Positions 1-7,488 of a DNA stretch of 13,031 nt are shown in pieces. Where the stretch lies: positions 1 through 13,031 of the forward strand of contig NZ_DHXT01000126.1 in NCBI RefSeq assembly GCF_002413825.1, in the 5' to 3' direction. Each line of letters begins with the position of its first letter. Position 1 is the first letter of the stretch. A program made the translations under genes and the position numbers. The DNA is from Rhodoferax sp. UBA5149 (GTDB lineage: Bacteria > Pseudomonadota > Gammaproteobacteria > Burkholderiales > Burkholderiaceae_C). The notes below the pieces were generated by a model. It was not told where the DNA came from. It searched no databases and worked only from the letters and a program-made list of their open reading frames with translations.

Positions 1-3000
1 CTCAAGGGTCTGTCGCAGCGCTTGCTGGGTGAGCGCGACCCGGCCGACCTGATCAAGGCGCTCGGCAGCGCGCAGCCCGTGATGCTGCTGCCCGTCGCCG
101 TGCAGACGCGCTACAACGACGACGCCTCGCTGCTGATGGTGCGCATCTATCCCGACGCGATCCACACCTTTGCCCACGAGCCCGGGCTGACCGAGGCTGA
201 AGTGGGCGAAGGCAAGCGCTACTGGGCCGTGCGCTTCGACAGCCCGGATGATGCCGAGTCGCCGTGGACGCAGATCGTGCGCATCTACGCGCCCGCGCGC
301 TCGGCCTGGATCGTGCGCAGCACCACGCCGATCAACCTCGATCAGCTCGGCCAGCGGCTGGGAGACGGCGAAGCACCGGTCCAGCGGGTCGCACCGCAAT
401 TCAATGACGACGCCATCCCCTTGGTCACGCGCGACGCGCAAACGGTGTATGCAACGGCACTGCCCGACCGCTTTGTCGTGATCGGGCAAGCGCGTGGGCG
501 CGAGGTGTTTCGCAAATGGGGCCAGGCCGTGGCCGACTTGCTGCCGATGTCGCCGGCCTTCGATCCGCTCTTGGTGGACGACCCACAGATGCACGACCCG
601 TTCGGTGGCGATCGGGCCTGGATGGTTGACTATGCCGCGGCGCTGGCGGCCGGCATGGCCGTGAGCATCACGCAAGCTGATTTGAAAAACGGCGCGAAGA
701 TGCGCGACCGTATCGAGCGCCTGATCGTGCTGGGCGTTGACTGGACGCAGACACCCGACTCGGCCGCCAATCTGGTGGGCGCGCTGCTGGACAACCACCA
801 ACACAGCGCGGGGCTGAAGTTCGTCGCCCAAGGCACGCCCACCAACAACACCAGCAGCACGCGCGCCGGTTTTGCGGCGAACGGCGCCGATGTTGCCGCT
901 GAACTGCACCCGCAGACGGCCGACGCACGCGCGGCGAACGCAGCGGTCGAACTCGCCAGCGCAGGCGCCCGTTTGCAGCGCATGCTGGGTGTGCCCAGTG
1001 ACGTCTTTGATGCCGGGGTGGTGCCGGATGCCGACTTGCTTGAGGGCGCCACCGCCGGCCACATGCTCAATGCGCTGTGGAGCGCGACGCTGGGCTACAC
1101 CCTGCGCTACTTCTGGAACCCGCTTGACAGCAGCCAAACCCTGCTCGACGACGATGCCATTGAGCAACTGCGCGCCTGGGCCGTGCGCACCGTGCGGGCA
1201 AGCGGGCCGGTGTCGGCCTTGCGCGTGGGCAAGCAGCCGTATGGCATTCTGCCCATCAGTGCGCGCGGCCATGTGCCCAGCCCTAATTTGCCGCTGGAGC
1301 GCGAGCTGGTGCAAGCCATTGAGTGGTTTCGCCGTTTCTGGGACAACGCCGTGCCTCGCGTGCCGACCTTGCGCGACCCCAGCGCCGAGAACCTGCACCA
1401 GGTGCTCGCCATGCAACCCTGGGCCACGGCCAAACGTTACTGGGAAGTGGCCGGCCCGGCCACTATCCAGAACTATCCCGACATTGCGCCTTTCGCCATA
1501 TTCCAGGAGGCCATGGGGCACGGCTTGATCGCCGACCTGCTGGACAAACAAAGCTTCGAGGGCAAGGTGCCGTTCCTGGCGCTGTGTGCCGTGCGTCCCA
1601 AGCCGCATGCGCTGGACGCCGTGCCGTGGGTGCAGCGCGACCCCGACCAGCCGCAGCGCGAACTTGACGGCCCGGTCGCGCTCAAGCGCAACTACCTGGC
1701 CAGCTTGCTGGCGTTGCTGAGCCAGCCCAGCAGCACGATTCGCGCAGCGATGGTGAAGATGCAGGACGGCGAGTCGCTGCTGGAGGCGATGCTCGGATTT
1801 GCCGCCGATGAGGAAGTACTGAAGTCCGGCCATGAGCTGTTTTATGGCCATCTGCAGGGCATTGCGACGCTGAGCGATTCGGTCAAGCAGCAGATGAGCC
1901 GCCTGCGCGTGGCCGAATACATTGGGGTGGACAGCAGCACGCTGGTGGGCGATCAGATTAACGTCAACCATGCGCGCGCCTTGCTCGGTCTGAAGCTCAC
2001 CGGCACCACCGGCGCGCTCTCGGTGGAGGAGCATATTGGGGCCAAGTTGGGCCTGCCGCGCTTGCAGTGGCCGCAGCACATGCGCAATATCTCCAGCTTC
2101 AACGACAGCCTCGATTTTTTGAAAGATCGCACGGCGGGCGAACTGCAACAGTCGTTTCGCACCACGCTCGATTTGTTCTCGCACCGGCTTGATGCCTGGA
2201 TTACCTCGCTGGCCACGCACCGGCTCGACACCTTGCGCGAGGCGCATCCGCAAGGCATCCATCTGGGTGCCTTCGGGGTGGTGGAAGACCTGCTGCCCGA
2301 TTCCGCGCGCGGTCAAAGCCAGGCGCTGGACAGCCTGGGCTATGTGCATGCCCCGTCCTTGCAACAGGCCACCGCCGCCTCGGTGTTGCGCAGTGGCTTT
2401 CTCGCCAACGGCCAGGCGGCGGGCAGTGCGTTCGACATCGACTTGCGGTCGCGGCGCGTCAAGCGCGCCAAGCGTTTGCTGGAAGGTCTGGCCAACGGAC
2501 AGTCAATGGCGGCGCTGCTGGGCTACCGCTTTGAGCGCTCGCTGCGCGACAACGCACTGTCGCCGCACATTCTGGAGTGTCGGCAAGCCTTTCCACTGTG
2601 TCCGGCCGGTGCCGACAGCAGCGCCGAAGCTAAGGAAAGCATTGCCGCGCGCGACGTGGTGGACGGCGTGCGCCTGATGGACACCTACCGCAATGCCAAG
2701 GCCAGTTTTTCGGTGCCCGGCGTACCGTCCGCCTTGACCCAGCAAGGCGGCGCGATTGCAATATTCATTGAAGACCTGCTGGATCAAATGGACGCGGTGT
2801 CGGACCTGCTGATTTCAGAGAGCGTGTACCAGATGGTGGGCGGCAACATGGACGCCGCCGGTGCCGCCATGATGACGCTGGACAAACAGACTCGCCCGCC
2901 GGAGCCGCGCGTGGTGGAGACACCGCATTCGACCCGTGGTTACACGCAGCGCGTGGTGGTGGCGCTGGAATCGACCGATCTGGGCGCCTGGGCGGGCGTG

Positions 3001-4683
3001 GCTGACGAGGCGCTGGCCGCCCGCATGGAGCCACGCCTGAATGCCTGGCTGGCACACCTGTTGGGTGACCCGGCGCGCTACGAATTTGTCGCAAAAGCGC
3101 TAACGCCTCCCGCGCAAGCGGGACAGGATTGGATAGACAGTGGCGTCGTATTGACGGCGAGCCTCGCCGAACTGGGCCTGTCGCCACTGGCCTTGGTGCT
3201 CAACAGCGAAGCACAGCAGGGTGCCGGCCACAGCGGGGTGCAAGAGCGACTGGGCGCGCTGATGGGCGACAAGCTGCGGGTGCAGGTGGGCGCGGCGGCG
3301 GATGGCATGGCGGTCGTGCTGCAGGCCGATGCGCAACAGGCCGCACGCATCGGGCTGGCAGCGTTCGAGTCGCTGGCCTGGGTGTTCCGGCGTTTGCTGG
3401 ACAAAACGCGCGCCTTGCGCCGCATGGACATGGTGCAAGCGCGCGACGGCATGGAGAGCGCCGCGACGCTGGACGATGGCGAAGCAGCGGGCGTGGACGT
3501 GGCCGAACTGGAGTCCCGCCGCGACCTGGCAGAGGCGCAAGCCGCCACCGTGCTGGGCGCACTGGCGGCCGCCAGTGACCTCGCCCCGGAAGACCTGGAA
3601 ACTCTGGACCCCAACGATCCGGCCACACCGGCGCTATTGGCACAAACCCAGGCCGCCCTCGCGCAGGCCTACGCCTTGGGCTGGCGCAGCGCGCTGAGCA
3701 ACAGCCCGGTGGCGGCGGGCAACGCGGAAGGCCAGGCGCTGGCCACCGGCGACTCGGCCGCGCAGGCCGTGGCGCGCGCGCGCGGCTTGCTTGACGAAAT
3801 CGGCGGCCGTATTGACGCGGCCCGCATCGCCCCCGTGTCGGACGGCGTGGGCGGGCAAATGCAGGCGGCGCTGAACCGCATCCATGCCGTGATGGGCAAG
3901 GACTTCCCGCTGCTGCCGCTGTTCACACTGGGTGCTTTTGCCGGCGATGCGGCGGCCACGCTGGCGGACCGCGATAGGCTGCTGGCCAAAGCAGCCCAAG
4001 GCAACGACGACACGGCCATTGCCGGTTGGTTGCCCAAGCTGGCCTGCGTGCGCGAAGCCACGGCCCTGCTGTCTGACGCGCTGCTGGCGGCCGAAGCCAT
4101 CGGGGCCGACAGCGGCTACGTCGACGACGCCCTCGACTTCAAGTTGCTGCAGTTTCCGCGCAACGCCAGCGCGCACTGGGCGGCGCTGCCGCCGGCGCCC
4201 GAGCAGGACCTGCGCGGCGTGGTCGCCGTCGCCGCCCATGCACCCGGCGCGCTGCTGGGCATGGGCGCCGCGACCACGCTGGCGGGCCTGTACGTGGACG
4301 AATGGATGGAAACCATTCCGTCGGATGAAGAAACGACCGGGCTGGGCTTTCATTTCGACGCGCCCGGTGCGCGACCACCGCAAAGCATCCTGCTGGCGGT
4401 GCCCGCTGACCTCGCCGTCGAAAACTGGACGCTCGACAGCCTGCTTGCCACCGTCAACGAAGCGATGGCGCTGACCCGCCTGCGCGCCGTGCGACCGCAG
4501 GACCTGCAAGGGCTGGGTCTGCTGCTGCCGGGGATCTTTTTGTCGAACAACTTCAAGCAGGACGTGCCGTCGGTTGACTTCAGCAAGCTGCTGGCAAAGA
4601 GCCTCGACGTACTGCGCGTGGCCAGCCATCAGCGCAGCGGCAGCGCGACCATGGCCATGGGAACCACCCAGTTCACCCAGTAG
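1..4683 (+). CDS. Large conserved protein of unknown function, 5'-partial (at least 1560 aa)
   Basis: The frame is open from the first base to the TAG at 4681-4683, so the true start lies upstream; the TTG at 22 is only an internal codon. Counting from the first codon, an N-terminal block around residues 27-75 has the pattern PVAVQTRY...VRIYPDAIHTFAHEP...GKRYW. Further landmarks are RVGKQPYGILP (408-418), VMGKDFPLLPLF (about 1296-1307) and DEWMETIP...TTGLGFHFDAP (about 1433-1455). A long Ala/Glu/Gln-rich, probably helical stretch lies around 1110-1290. I see no signal peptide or membrane segment, so it is probably cytoplasmic or part of a soluble assembly. From memory these motifs recur in very large hypothetical proteins of actinobacteria, myxobacteria and Bacteroidetes, without a known role. 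The next gene starts 29 bases downstream and is its likely operon partner. Coding status is near certain; function is unknown. Confidence 0.93.
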   Translation, partial: LKGLSQRLLGERDPADLIKALGSAQPVMLLPVAVQTRYNDDASLLMVRIYPDAIHTFAHEPGLTEAEVGEGKRYWAVRFDSPDDAESPWTQIVRIYAPARSAWIVRSTTPINLDQLGQRLGDGEAPVQRVAPQFNDDAIPLVTRDAQTVYATALPDRFVVIGQARGREVFRKWGQAVADLLPMSPAFDPLLVDDPQMHDPFGGDRAWMVDYAAALAAGMAVSITQADLKNGAKMRDRIERLIVLGVDWTQTPDSAANLVGALLDNHQHSAGLKFVAQGTPTNNTSSTRAGFAANGADVAAELHPQTADARAANAAVELASAGARLQRMLGVPSDVFDAGVVPDADLLEGATAGHMLNALWSATLGYTLRYFWNPLDSSQTLLDDDAIEQLRAWAVRTVRASGPVSALRVGKQPYGILPISARGHVPSPNLPLERELVQAIEWFRRFWDNAVPRVPTLRDPSAENLHQVLAMQPWATAKRYWEVAGPATIQNYPDIAPFAIFQEAMGHGLIADLLDKQSFEGKVPFLALCAVRPKPHALDAVPWVQRDPDQPQRELDGPVALKRNYLASLLALLSQPSSTIRAAMVKMQDGESLLEAMLGFAADEEVLKSGHELFYGHLQGIATLSDSVKQQMSRLRVAEYIGVDSSTLVGDQINVNHARALLGLKLTGTTGALSVEEHIGAKLGLPRLQWPQHMRNISSFNDSLDFLKDRTAGELQQSFRTTLDLFSHRLDAWITSLATHRLDTLREAHPQGIHLGAFGVVEDLLPDSARGQSQALDSLGYVHAPSLQQATAASVLRSGFLANGQAAGSAFDIDLRSRRVKRAKRLLEGLANGQSMAALLGYRFERSLRDNALSPHILECRQAFPLCPAGADSSAEAKESIAARDVVDGVRLMDTYRNAKASFSVPGVPSALTQQGGAIAIFIEDLLDQMDAVSDLLISESVYQMVGGNMDAAGAAMMTLDKQTRPPEPRVVETPHSTRGYTQRVVVALESTDLGAWAGVADEALAARMEPRLNAWLAHLLGDPARYEFVAKALTPPAQAGQDWIDSGVVLTASLAELGLSPLALVLNSEAQQGAGHSGVQERLGALMGDKLRVQVGAAADGMAVVLQADAQQAARIGLAAFESLAWVFRRLLDKTRALRRMDMVQARDGMESAATLDDGEAAGVDVAELESRRDLAEAQAATVLGALAAASDLAPEDLETLDPNDPATPALLAQTQAALAQAYALGWRSALSNSPVAAGNAEGQALATGDSAAQAVARARGLLDEIGGRIDAARIAPVSDGVGGQMQAALNRIHAVMGKDFPLLPLFTLGAFAGDAAATLADRDRLLAKAAQGNDDTAIAGWLPKLACVREATALLSDALLAAEAIGADSGYVDDALDFKLLQFPRNASAHWAALPPAPEQDLRGVVAVAAHAPGALLGMGAATTLAGLYVDEWMETIPSDEETTGLGFHFDAPGARPPQSILLAVPADLAVENWTLDSLLATVNEAMALTRLRAVRPQDLQGLGLLLPGIFLSNNFKQDVPSVDFSKLLAKSLDVLRVASHQRSGSATMAMGTTQFTQ

Positions 4684-4712
4684 GCAAGCAGCCCTGCGCA
4701 CAAGGAACCGTC

Positions 4713-6644
4713 ATGACTATTTCCCTTTCTGCCGCCCGCATCTCCGTCATGACCGCGCTCATTGCGCGGCCTGACCCGTCGCACACCGTCTGGTCGCGGC
4801 TGGAGCCGCTGCCCACCAGTGACGATGTGTCCGATAGCCTGCAGGCGCGCGTGGCCGATCCGCTGTGGATGCTGGCGCGGCAGTGGCAGTTCAACGAGTT
4901 TCAGGGCGAAGACGCGGGCAGTCCGATCCAGGCGGCGCTGGCGGTGGTGGGTTTGCCCGTCAGTTCCTTGCTGCGCGACCGGGACGCCGTGGAAGGCGTG
5001 AGCCTGCCGCCGGGCGGCGCGCCGATCGAGGCACTGGTGGAGCACGAGCAGGTGCTGGCGGTGCACCCCAAGCTCAATGCGCAGGCTGGTCAACAACTGA
5101 TGCGCCGACTGCGCGCGGCCAGCCTGCAGGATGCCGCACAGACCTTGCTGGCGCAATTTCCGGCGCCGCTGCCGGCGCCTGATGACGCGGCGGGGGACAA
5201 CGCCGGTTTCGTTTGGCATGTCTTGCTGCACCAGCGTGCCATCGACGCGCTGGCACTCTCGACCGCGTTGCAGGCGCTGCCGGACCGACCGGCACTGGAA
5301 GCGTTGGCGGTCAGCCTTGGCGTTACGGCCGCGCAAATGGAGACCTTCTGCAACGTCATCGCGCACTGGTCTGGCTGGCTCGACGAGCTGGCACTCAACG
5401 GCACTGAGAAAGGTGCCAGTCCTTACTGGAATCCACAGCGTCTGGAGTACAGCTTCGCCCTGGGCGCGCAGGGCGATGGCGCGCCGGTGCGCCTGGTGGC
5501 CGACGAGTACACCGACGGTCGGCTTGACTGGCATACCTTCATGCTCGGGTCGTCCGCGAATGCAGCGGCTGGCCCGAGTGAATCGTTTGACGTGGTGCCC
5601 CAGCGCGCGCCGCTGCCCACCACCGCGCGTTACCCCGGCATGCCGGCCGACCGCTACTGGGAATTTGAAGATGGGCGCGTCAACTTTGGCATGCTCGGCG
5701 CCGCCAAGAGTGACCTGGCGCGGCTCGCCGTGCTGGAATACGCCCTGGTGTTCGGTAACGACTGGTTCACGCTGCCGCTGACCTTGCCCACCAACGCGCT
5801 GTACCGGGTCGGCACATTCACGGTGCGCGACAACTTCGGCATTGAACTGCCGATTCCGCCTGCGGGCTGGAACATGTTTGAGATGAGTCTGCAGCCCGGC
5901 GCCCCGGTGCAACGCCTGGACAACGCGCTGTACCTCTGCCCCGCGCTCAACACGCTCGAAGGCCCGCCGCTGGAGCATGTGCTGCTGGTGCGCGACGAGA
6001 TGGCCAACCTGGTGTGGGGCATCGAGAAGCGCGTGCAGGGCAGCTCGGGCGAGCCGATCGACCGCAAGTTCGAGAGCACCCGCCTATCGACCACGCAGAC
6101 ACTGCGCCCGCCGGTCGGCGCCCCCGCCGTGGCCAGCGGTGCGCTGCTGCAGTACCGGCTGCAGACGCCGGTGGCCGCGAACTGGGTGCCGTTTCTGCCA
6201 GTGCGCAAGGCGGGGGCCACGCCCGCGCAGTGGGCGATTCAGTTGCAGCGCGGTGTCGTCACGCACTATTACCAGGTGACCGAATCGCGCCTGGCAGACC
6301 CGCTCAATGCCAGCTACGCCGGCTTCATCGAGCGCTTGCGCAGCAACAGCTTTGTCGAGACCAGCGCCGTGCAGGGCGCTGACGACAACCAGTTGCAGGG
6401 TTTCATGTTCCATCCGCGCGGCAGCCTGCTGCGGCTCGATCCCAATGCGCCGGTGGCCAGTGACTTTCTGCGGGTCGAGGAAGAAGAGGTGCCGCGCGAC
6501 GGCATCGAGCTCAAACGCAACTTCAACTACGCACGCGACGCCCAGGGCCGGGCCCTGCTGTGGATCGGCCGCAGCAAGGTGACAGGACGCGGCGAAGGCG
6601 CGAGCGGCCTCAAGTTCGACGTGGTGTCGCGCGGCAAGCCCTGA
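4713..6644 (+). CDS. Conserved protein of unknown function, partner of the large upstream protein (643 aa)
   Basis: The ATG at 4713 has AAGGAA (4702-4707) five bases upstream. An in-frame ATG at 4749 is a weaker alternative that would still keep the first conserved block. Recognisable blocks, in order: VWSRLEPLP near residue 26; DPLWMLARQWQF then NEFQGEDAGSP (49-71); RYWEFEDGRVNFG followed by LEYALVFGNDWFTLPL in the middle; RDEMANLVWGIE (about 428-439); an ANWVPFLPVR segment; and near the C terminus EEEVPRDGIELKR...LLWIGRSKVTGRGEG.SGLKFD. No signal peptide or membrane helix is apparent. I recall this motif set as a widespread uncharacterised family (for example VRDEMAN followed by VW or AW), but no biochemical function. 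The 29-base spacing to the upstream gene and the shared obscurity suggest co-expression and perhaps one complex. That is inference. Confidence 0.92.
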   Translation: MTISLSAARISVMTALIARPDPSHTVWSRLEPLPTSDDVSDSLQARVADPLWMLARQWQFNEFQGEDAGSPIQAALAVVGLPVSSLLRDRDAVEGVSLPPGGAPIEALVEHEQVLAVHPKLNAQAGQQLMRRLRAASLQDAAQTLLAQFPAPLPAPDDAAGDNAGFVWHVLLHQRAIDALALSTALQALPDRPALEALAVSLGVTAAQMETFCNVIAHWSGWLDELALNGTEKGASPYWNPQRLEYSFALGAQGDGAPVRLVADEYTDGRLDWHTFMLGSSANAAAGPSESFDVVPQRAPLPTTARYPGMPADRYWEFEDGRVNFGMLGAAKSDLARLAVLEYALVFGNDWFTLPLTLPTNALYRVGTFTVRDNFGIELPIPPAGWNMFEMSLQPGAPVQRLDNALYLCPALNTLEGPPLEHVLLVRDEMANLVWGIEKRVQGSSGEPIDRKFESTRLSTTQTLRPPVGAPAVASGALLQYRLQTPVAANWVPFLPVRKAGATPAQWAIQLQRGVVTHYYQVTESRLADPLNASYAGFIERLRSNSFVETSAVQGADDNQLQGFMFHPRGSLLRLDPNAPVASDFLRVEEEEVPRDGIELKRNFNYARDAQGRALLWIGRSKVTGRGEGASGLKFDVVSRGKP

Positions 6645-6679
6645 GCAGCGGCTTGTTACGATGCCTGTTTTAAGGGTCT

Positions 6680-6684
6680 GGAGG
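6680..6684 (+). promoter_or_regulatory. Ribosome binding site fixing a TTG start
   Basis: GGAGG sits seven bases before the TTG at 6692. The only nearby upstream ATG (6661) is out of frame, and no ATG or GTG lies between this site and the signal-peptide coding region, so TTG is the best start. TTG initiation usually lowers translation yield. Confidence 0.75.
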
Positions 6685-6691
6685 AATCATT

Positions 6692-7402
6692 TTGAATTTT
6701 GCTACTAAAGCGATAGCTGTTTGTGCCCTGTTGACGGGGGCTGGCGGCCTATTTGCTCAACAAGGTCTGTATCCGCCGGTGCAGAACGTCGTGCAACTCG
6801 CGGCCAGCGGTACGGTGGAGGTTCAACAGGATTTGCTGTCGATTTCCATGAATACGACCCGCGATGGCGCTGACGCCAGTGCGGTGCAAGGCCAGCTCAA
6901 GACCGCGATCGATGCGGCGCTGACGGAAGCCAAAAAAGTGGCGCAACCGGGCCAGCTTGACGTGCGCACCGGCAACTTCAGCCTGTATCCGCGCTACGGC
7001 CGGGACGGCAAGTCCATCGGCTGGCAGGGCTCGGCCGAGTTGATTCTGGAGGGACGTGATTTCGGCCGCATCAGCAGCACGGCGGGCAAGATCCAGACGC
7101 TGACCGTTGGCAGCGTGAGTTTTGGTTTGAGTCGCGAGCAACGCGCCAAGGTCGAAGGTGATGCGCAAGGCATGGCCATTGAGCGCTTCAAGATGCGTGC
7201 GACGGAGATCGCCCGCGGTTTCGGCTTTGCCGGCTATACCCTGCGGGAAGTCAATGTCAGCGCCAATGACCTGGGCTTCACACCCAGACCGCGAATGATG
7301 GCGATGGAGGCCAAGGCGGTGGCGGCGGATGCGCCGGTGCCGGTCGAGGCCGGAAAAACAGCGGTGGTGGTGACGGTATCCGGGTCCGTGCAATTGAGAT
7401 AA
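6692..7402 (+). CDS. Exported SIMPL-domain (DUF541) protein
   Basis: This encodes 236 residues from a TTG start. The first 22 residues form a Sec signal peptide: Lys6, a hydrophobic core of Ala, Val, Leu and Gly, and probable cleavage after Ala22 before QQGLYPP. The Cys at 11 is not in a lipobox. The mature part is a single SIMPL domain: VVQLAASGTVEVQQDLLSISM at its start, a helix with DAALTEAKKVAQ, a central WQGSAELILEGRDF strand, the helix MAIERFKMRATEIARGFGF, and a C-terminal VVVTVSGSVQL strand. SIMPL proteins of Gram-negative bacteria are periplasmic or envelope-associated and have been linked to oxidative stress tolerance (for example E. coli YggE); the mechanism is not settled. It begins 47 bases after the preceding gene, so read-through transcription is possible. 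Oddity: the signal peptide is encoded by a copy of an interspersed repeat. Confidence 0.93.
   Translation: MNFATKAIAVCALLTGAGGLFAQQGLYPPVQNVVQLAASGTVEVQQDLLSISMNTTRDGADASAVQGQLKTAIDAALTEAKKVAQPGQLDVRTGNFSLYPRYGRDGKSIGWQGSAELILEGRDFGRISSTAGKIQTLTVGSVSFGLSREQRAKVEGDAQGMAIERFKMRATEIARGFGFAGYTLREVNVSANDLGFTPRPRMMAMEAKAVAADAPVPVEAGKTAVVVTVSGSVQLR
6700..6751 (+). repeat. Interspersed repeat copy 1, inside the SIMPL signal-peptide codons
   Basis: These 52 bases align without gaps to the reverse complement of 12734-12785, with 34 identities by hand count. The matches are concentrated: TGCTA at the left end, TAGCTG at the same distance, and 18 of 19 at the right end, GACGGGGGCTGGCGGCCTA here versus GACGGGGGCTGGAGGCCTA there. 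Both copies carry the small inverted repeat GCTA-N9-TAGC. The element covers codons 3 to 20 of the SIMPL gene. From memory, elements of this shape are common between genes in Comamonadaceae. Confidence 0.75.
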
Positions 7403-7428
7403 AGCGGTTGCTTTAGACGAAGCTCCGG

Positions 7429-7462
7429 TTTGGATTTGTGCCTTGGCGGTACATAATCCAAA
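7429..7462. promoter_or_regulatory. Inverted repeat and possible promoter before the GGDEF/EAL gene
   Basis: TTTGGATT (7429-7436) and AATCCAAA (7455-7462) are perfect 8-base inverted arms separated by 18 bases. Within them, TTTGGA (7429-7434), a 17-base spacer and CATAAT (7452-7457) could be a sigma-70-type promoter, with a good -10 and a poor -35. The arms could alternatively be an operator or a weak hairpin ending the SIMPL transcript. This is the only promoter-like signal I see in the 86-base gap. Confidence 0.3.
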
Positions 7463-7475
7463 AAACGTCAAATCC

Positions 7476-7482
7476 GGGGAGG
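7476..7482 (+). promoter_or_regulatory. Strong ribosome binding site that selects the ATG at 7489
   Basis: GGGGAGG ends six bases before the ATG at 7489. The in-frame ATG at 7483 directly abuts it with no spacer, and the GTG at 7438 lies upstream of it without a comparable site. The start at 7489 is therefore preferred over the longer frame. Confidence 0.75.
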
Positions 7483-7488
7483 ATGCAG

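Noticed and set aside
22..24. TTG as the start of the giant protein
   Set aside because: The frame stays open to base 1, no ribosome site is visible upstream in the 21 bases available, and the family-like conserved block starts soon after. The gene is better treated as cut by the window edge.
3634..4701. 355-codon open frame on the - strand
   Set aside because: It is antisense to the motif-rich C-terminal part of the giant protein, and has no plausible domain or start signal.
4629..5978. 449-codon open frame on the - strand
   Set aside because: It is antisense to the conserved 643-residue protein and overlaps the end of the giant gene. Its composition is Arg/Gln/His-rich with no motif, as expected of a shadow frame.
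6722..6724. Lipoprotein cysteine in the SIMPL signal peptide
   Set aside because: Cys11 is preceded by Ile-Ala-Val, so the -1 position is Val rather than Gly, Ala or Ser. It also sits too early in the hydrophobic core for lipoprotein processing.
7438..7488. GTG-initiated N-terminal extension of the GGDEF/EAL protein
   Set aside because: The 17 extra codons cross the candidate promoter and the strong GGGGAGG site, which fits ATG 7489 far better. The added residues do not belong to the membrane module.
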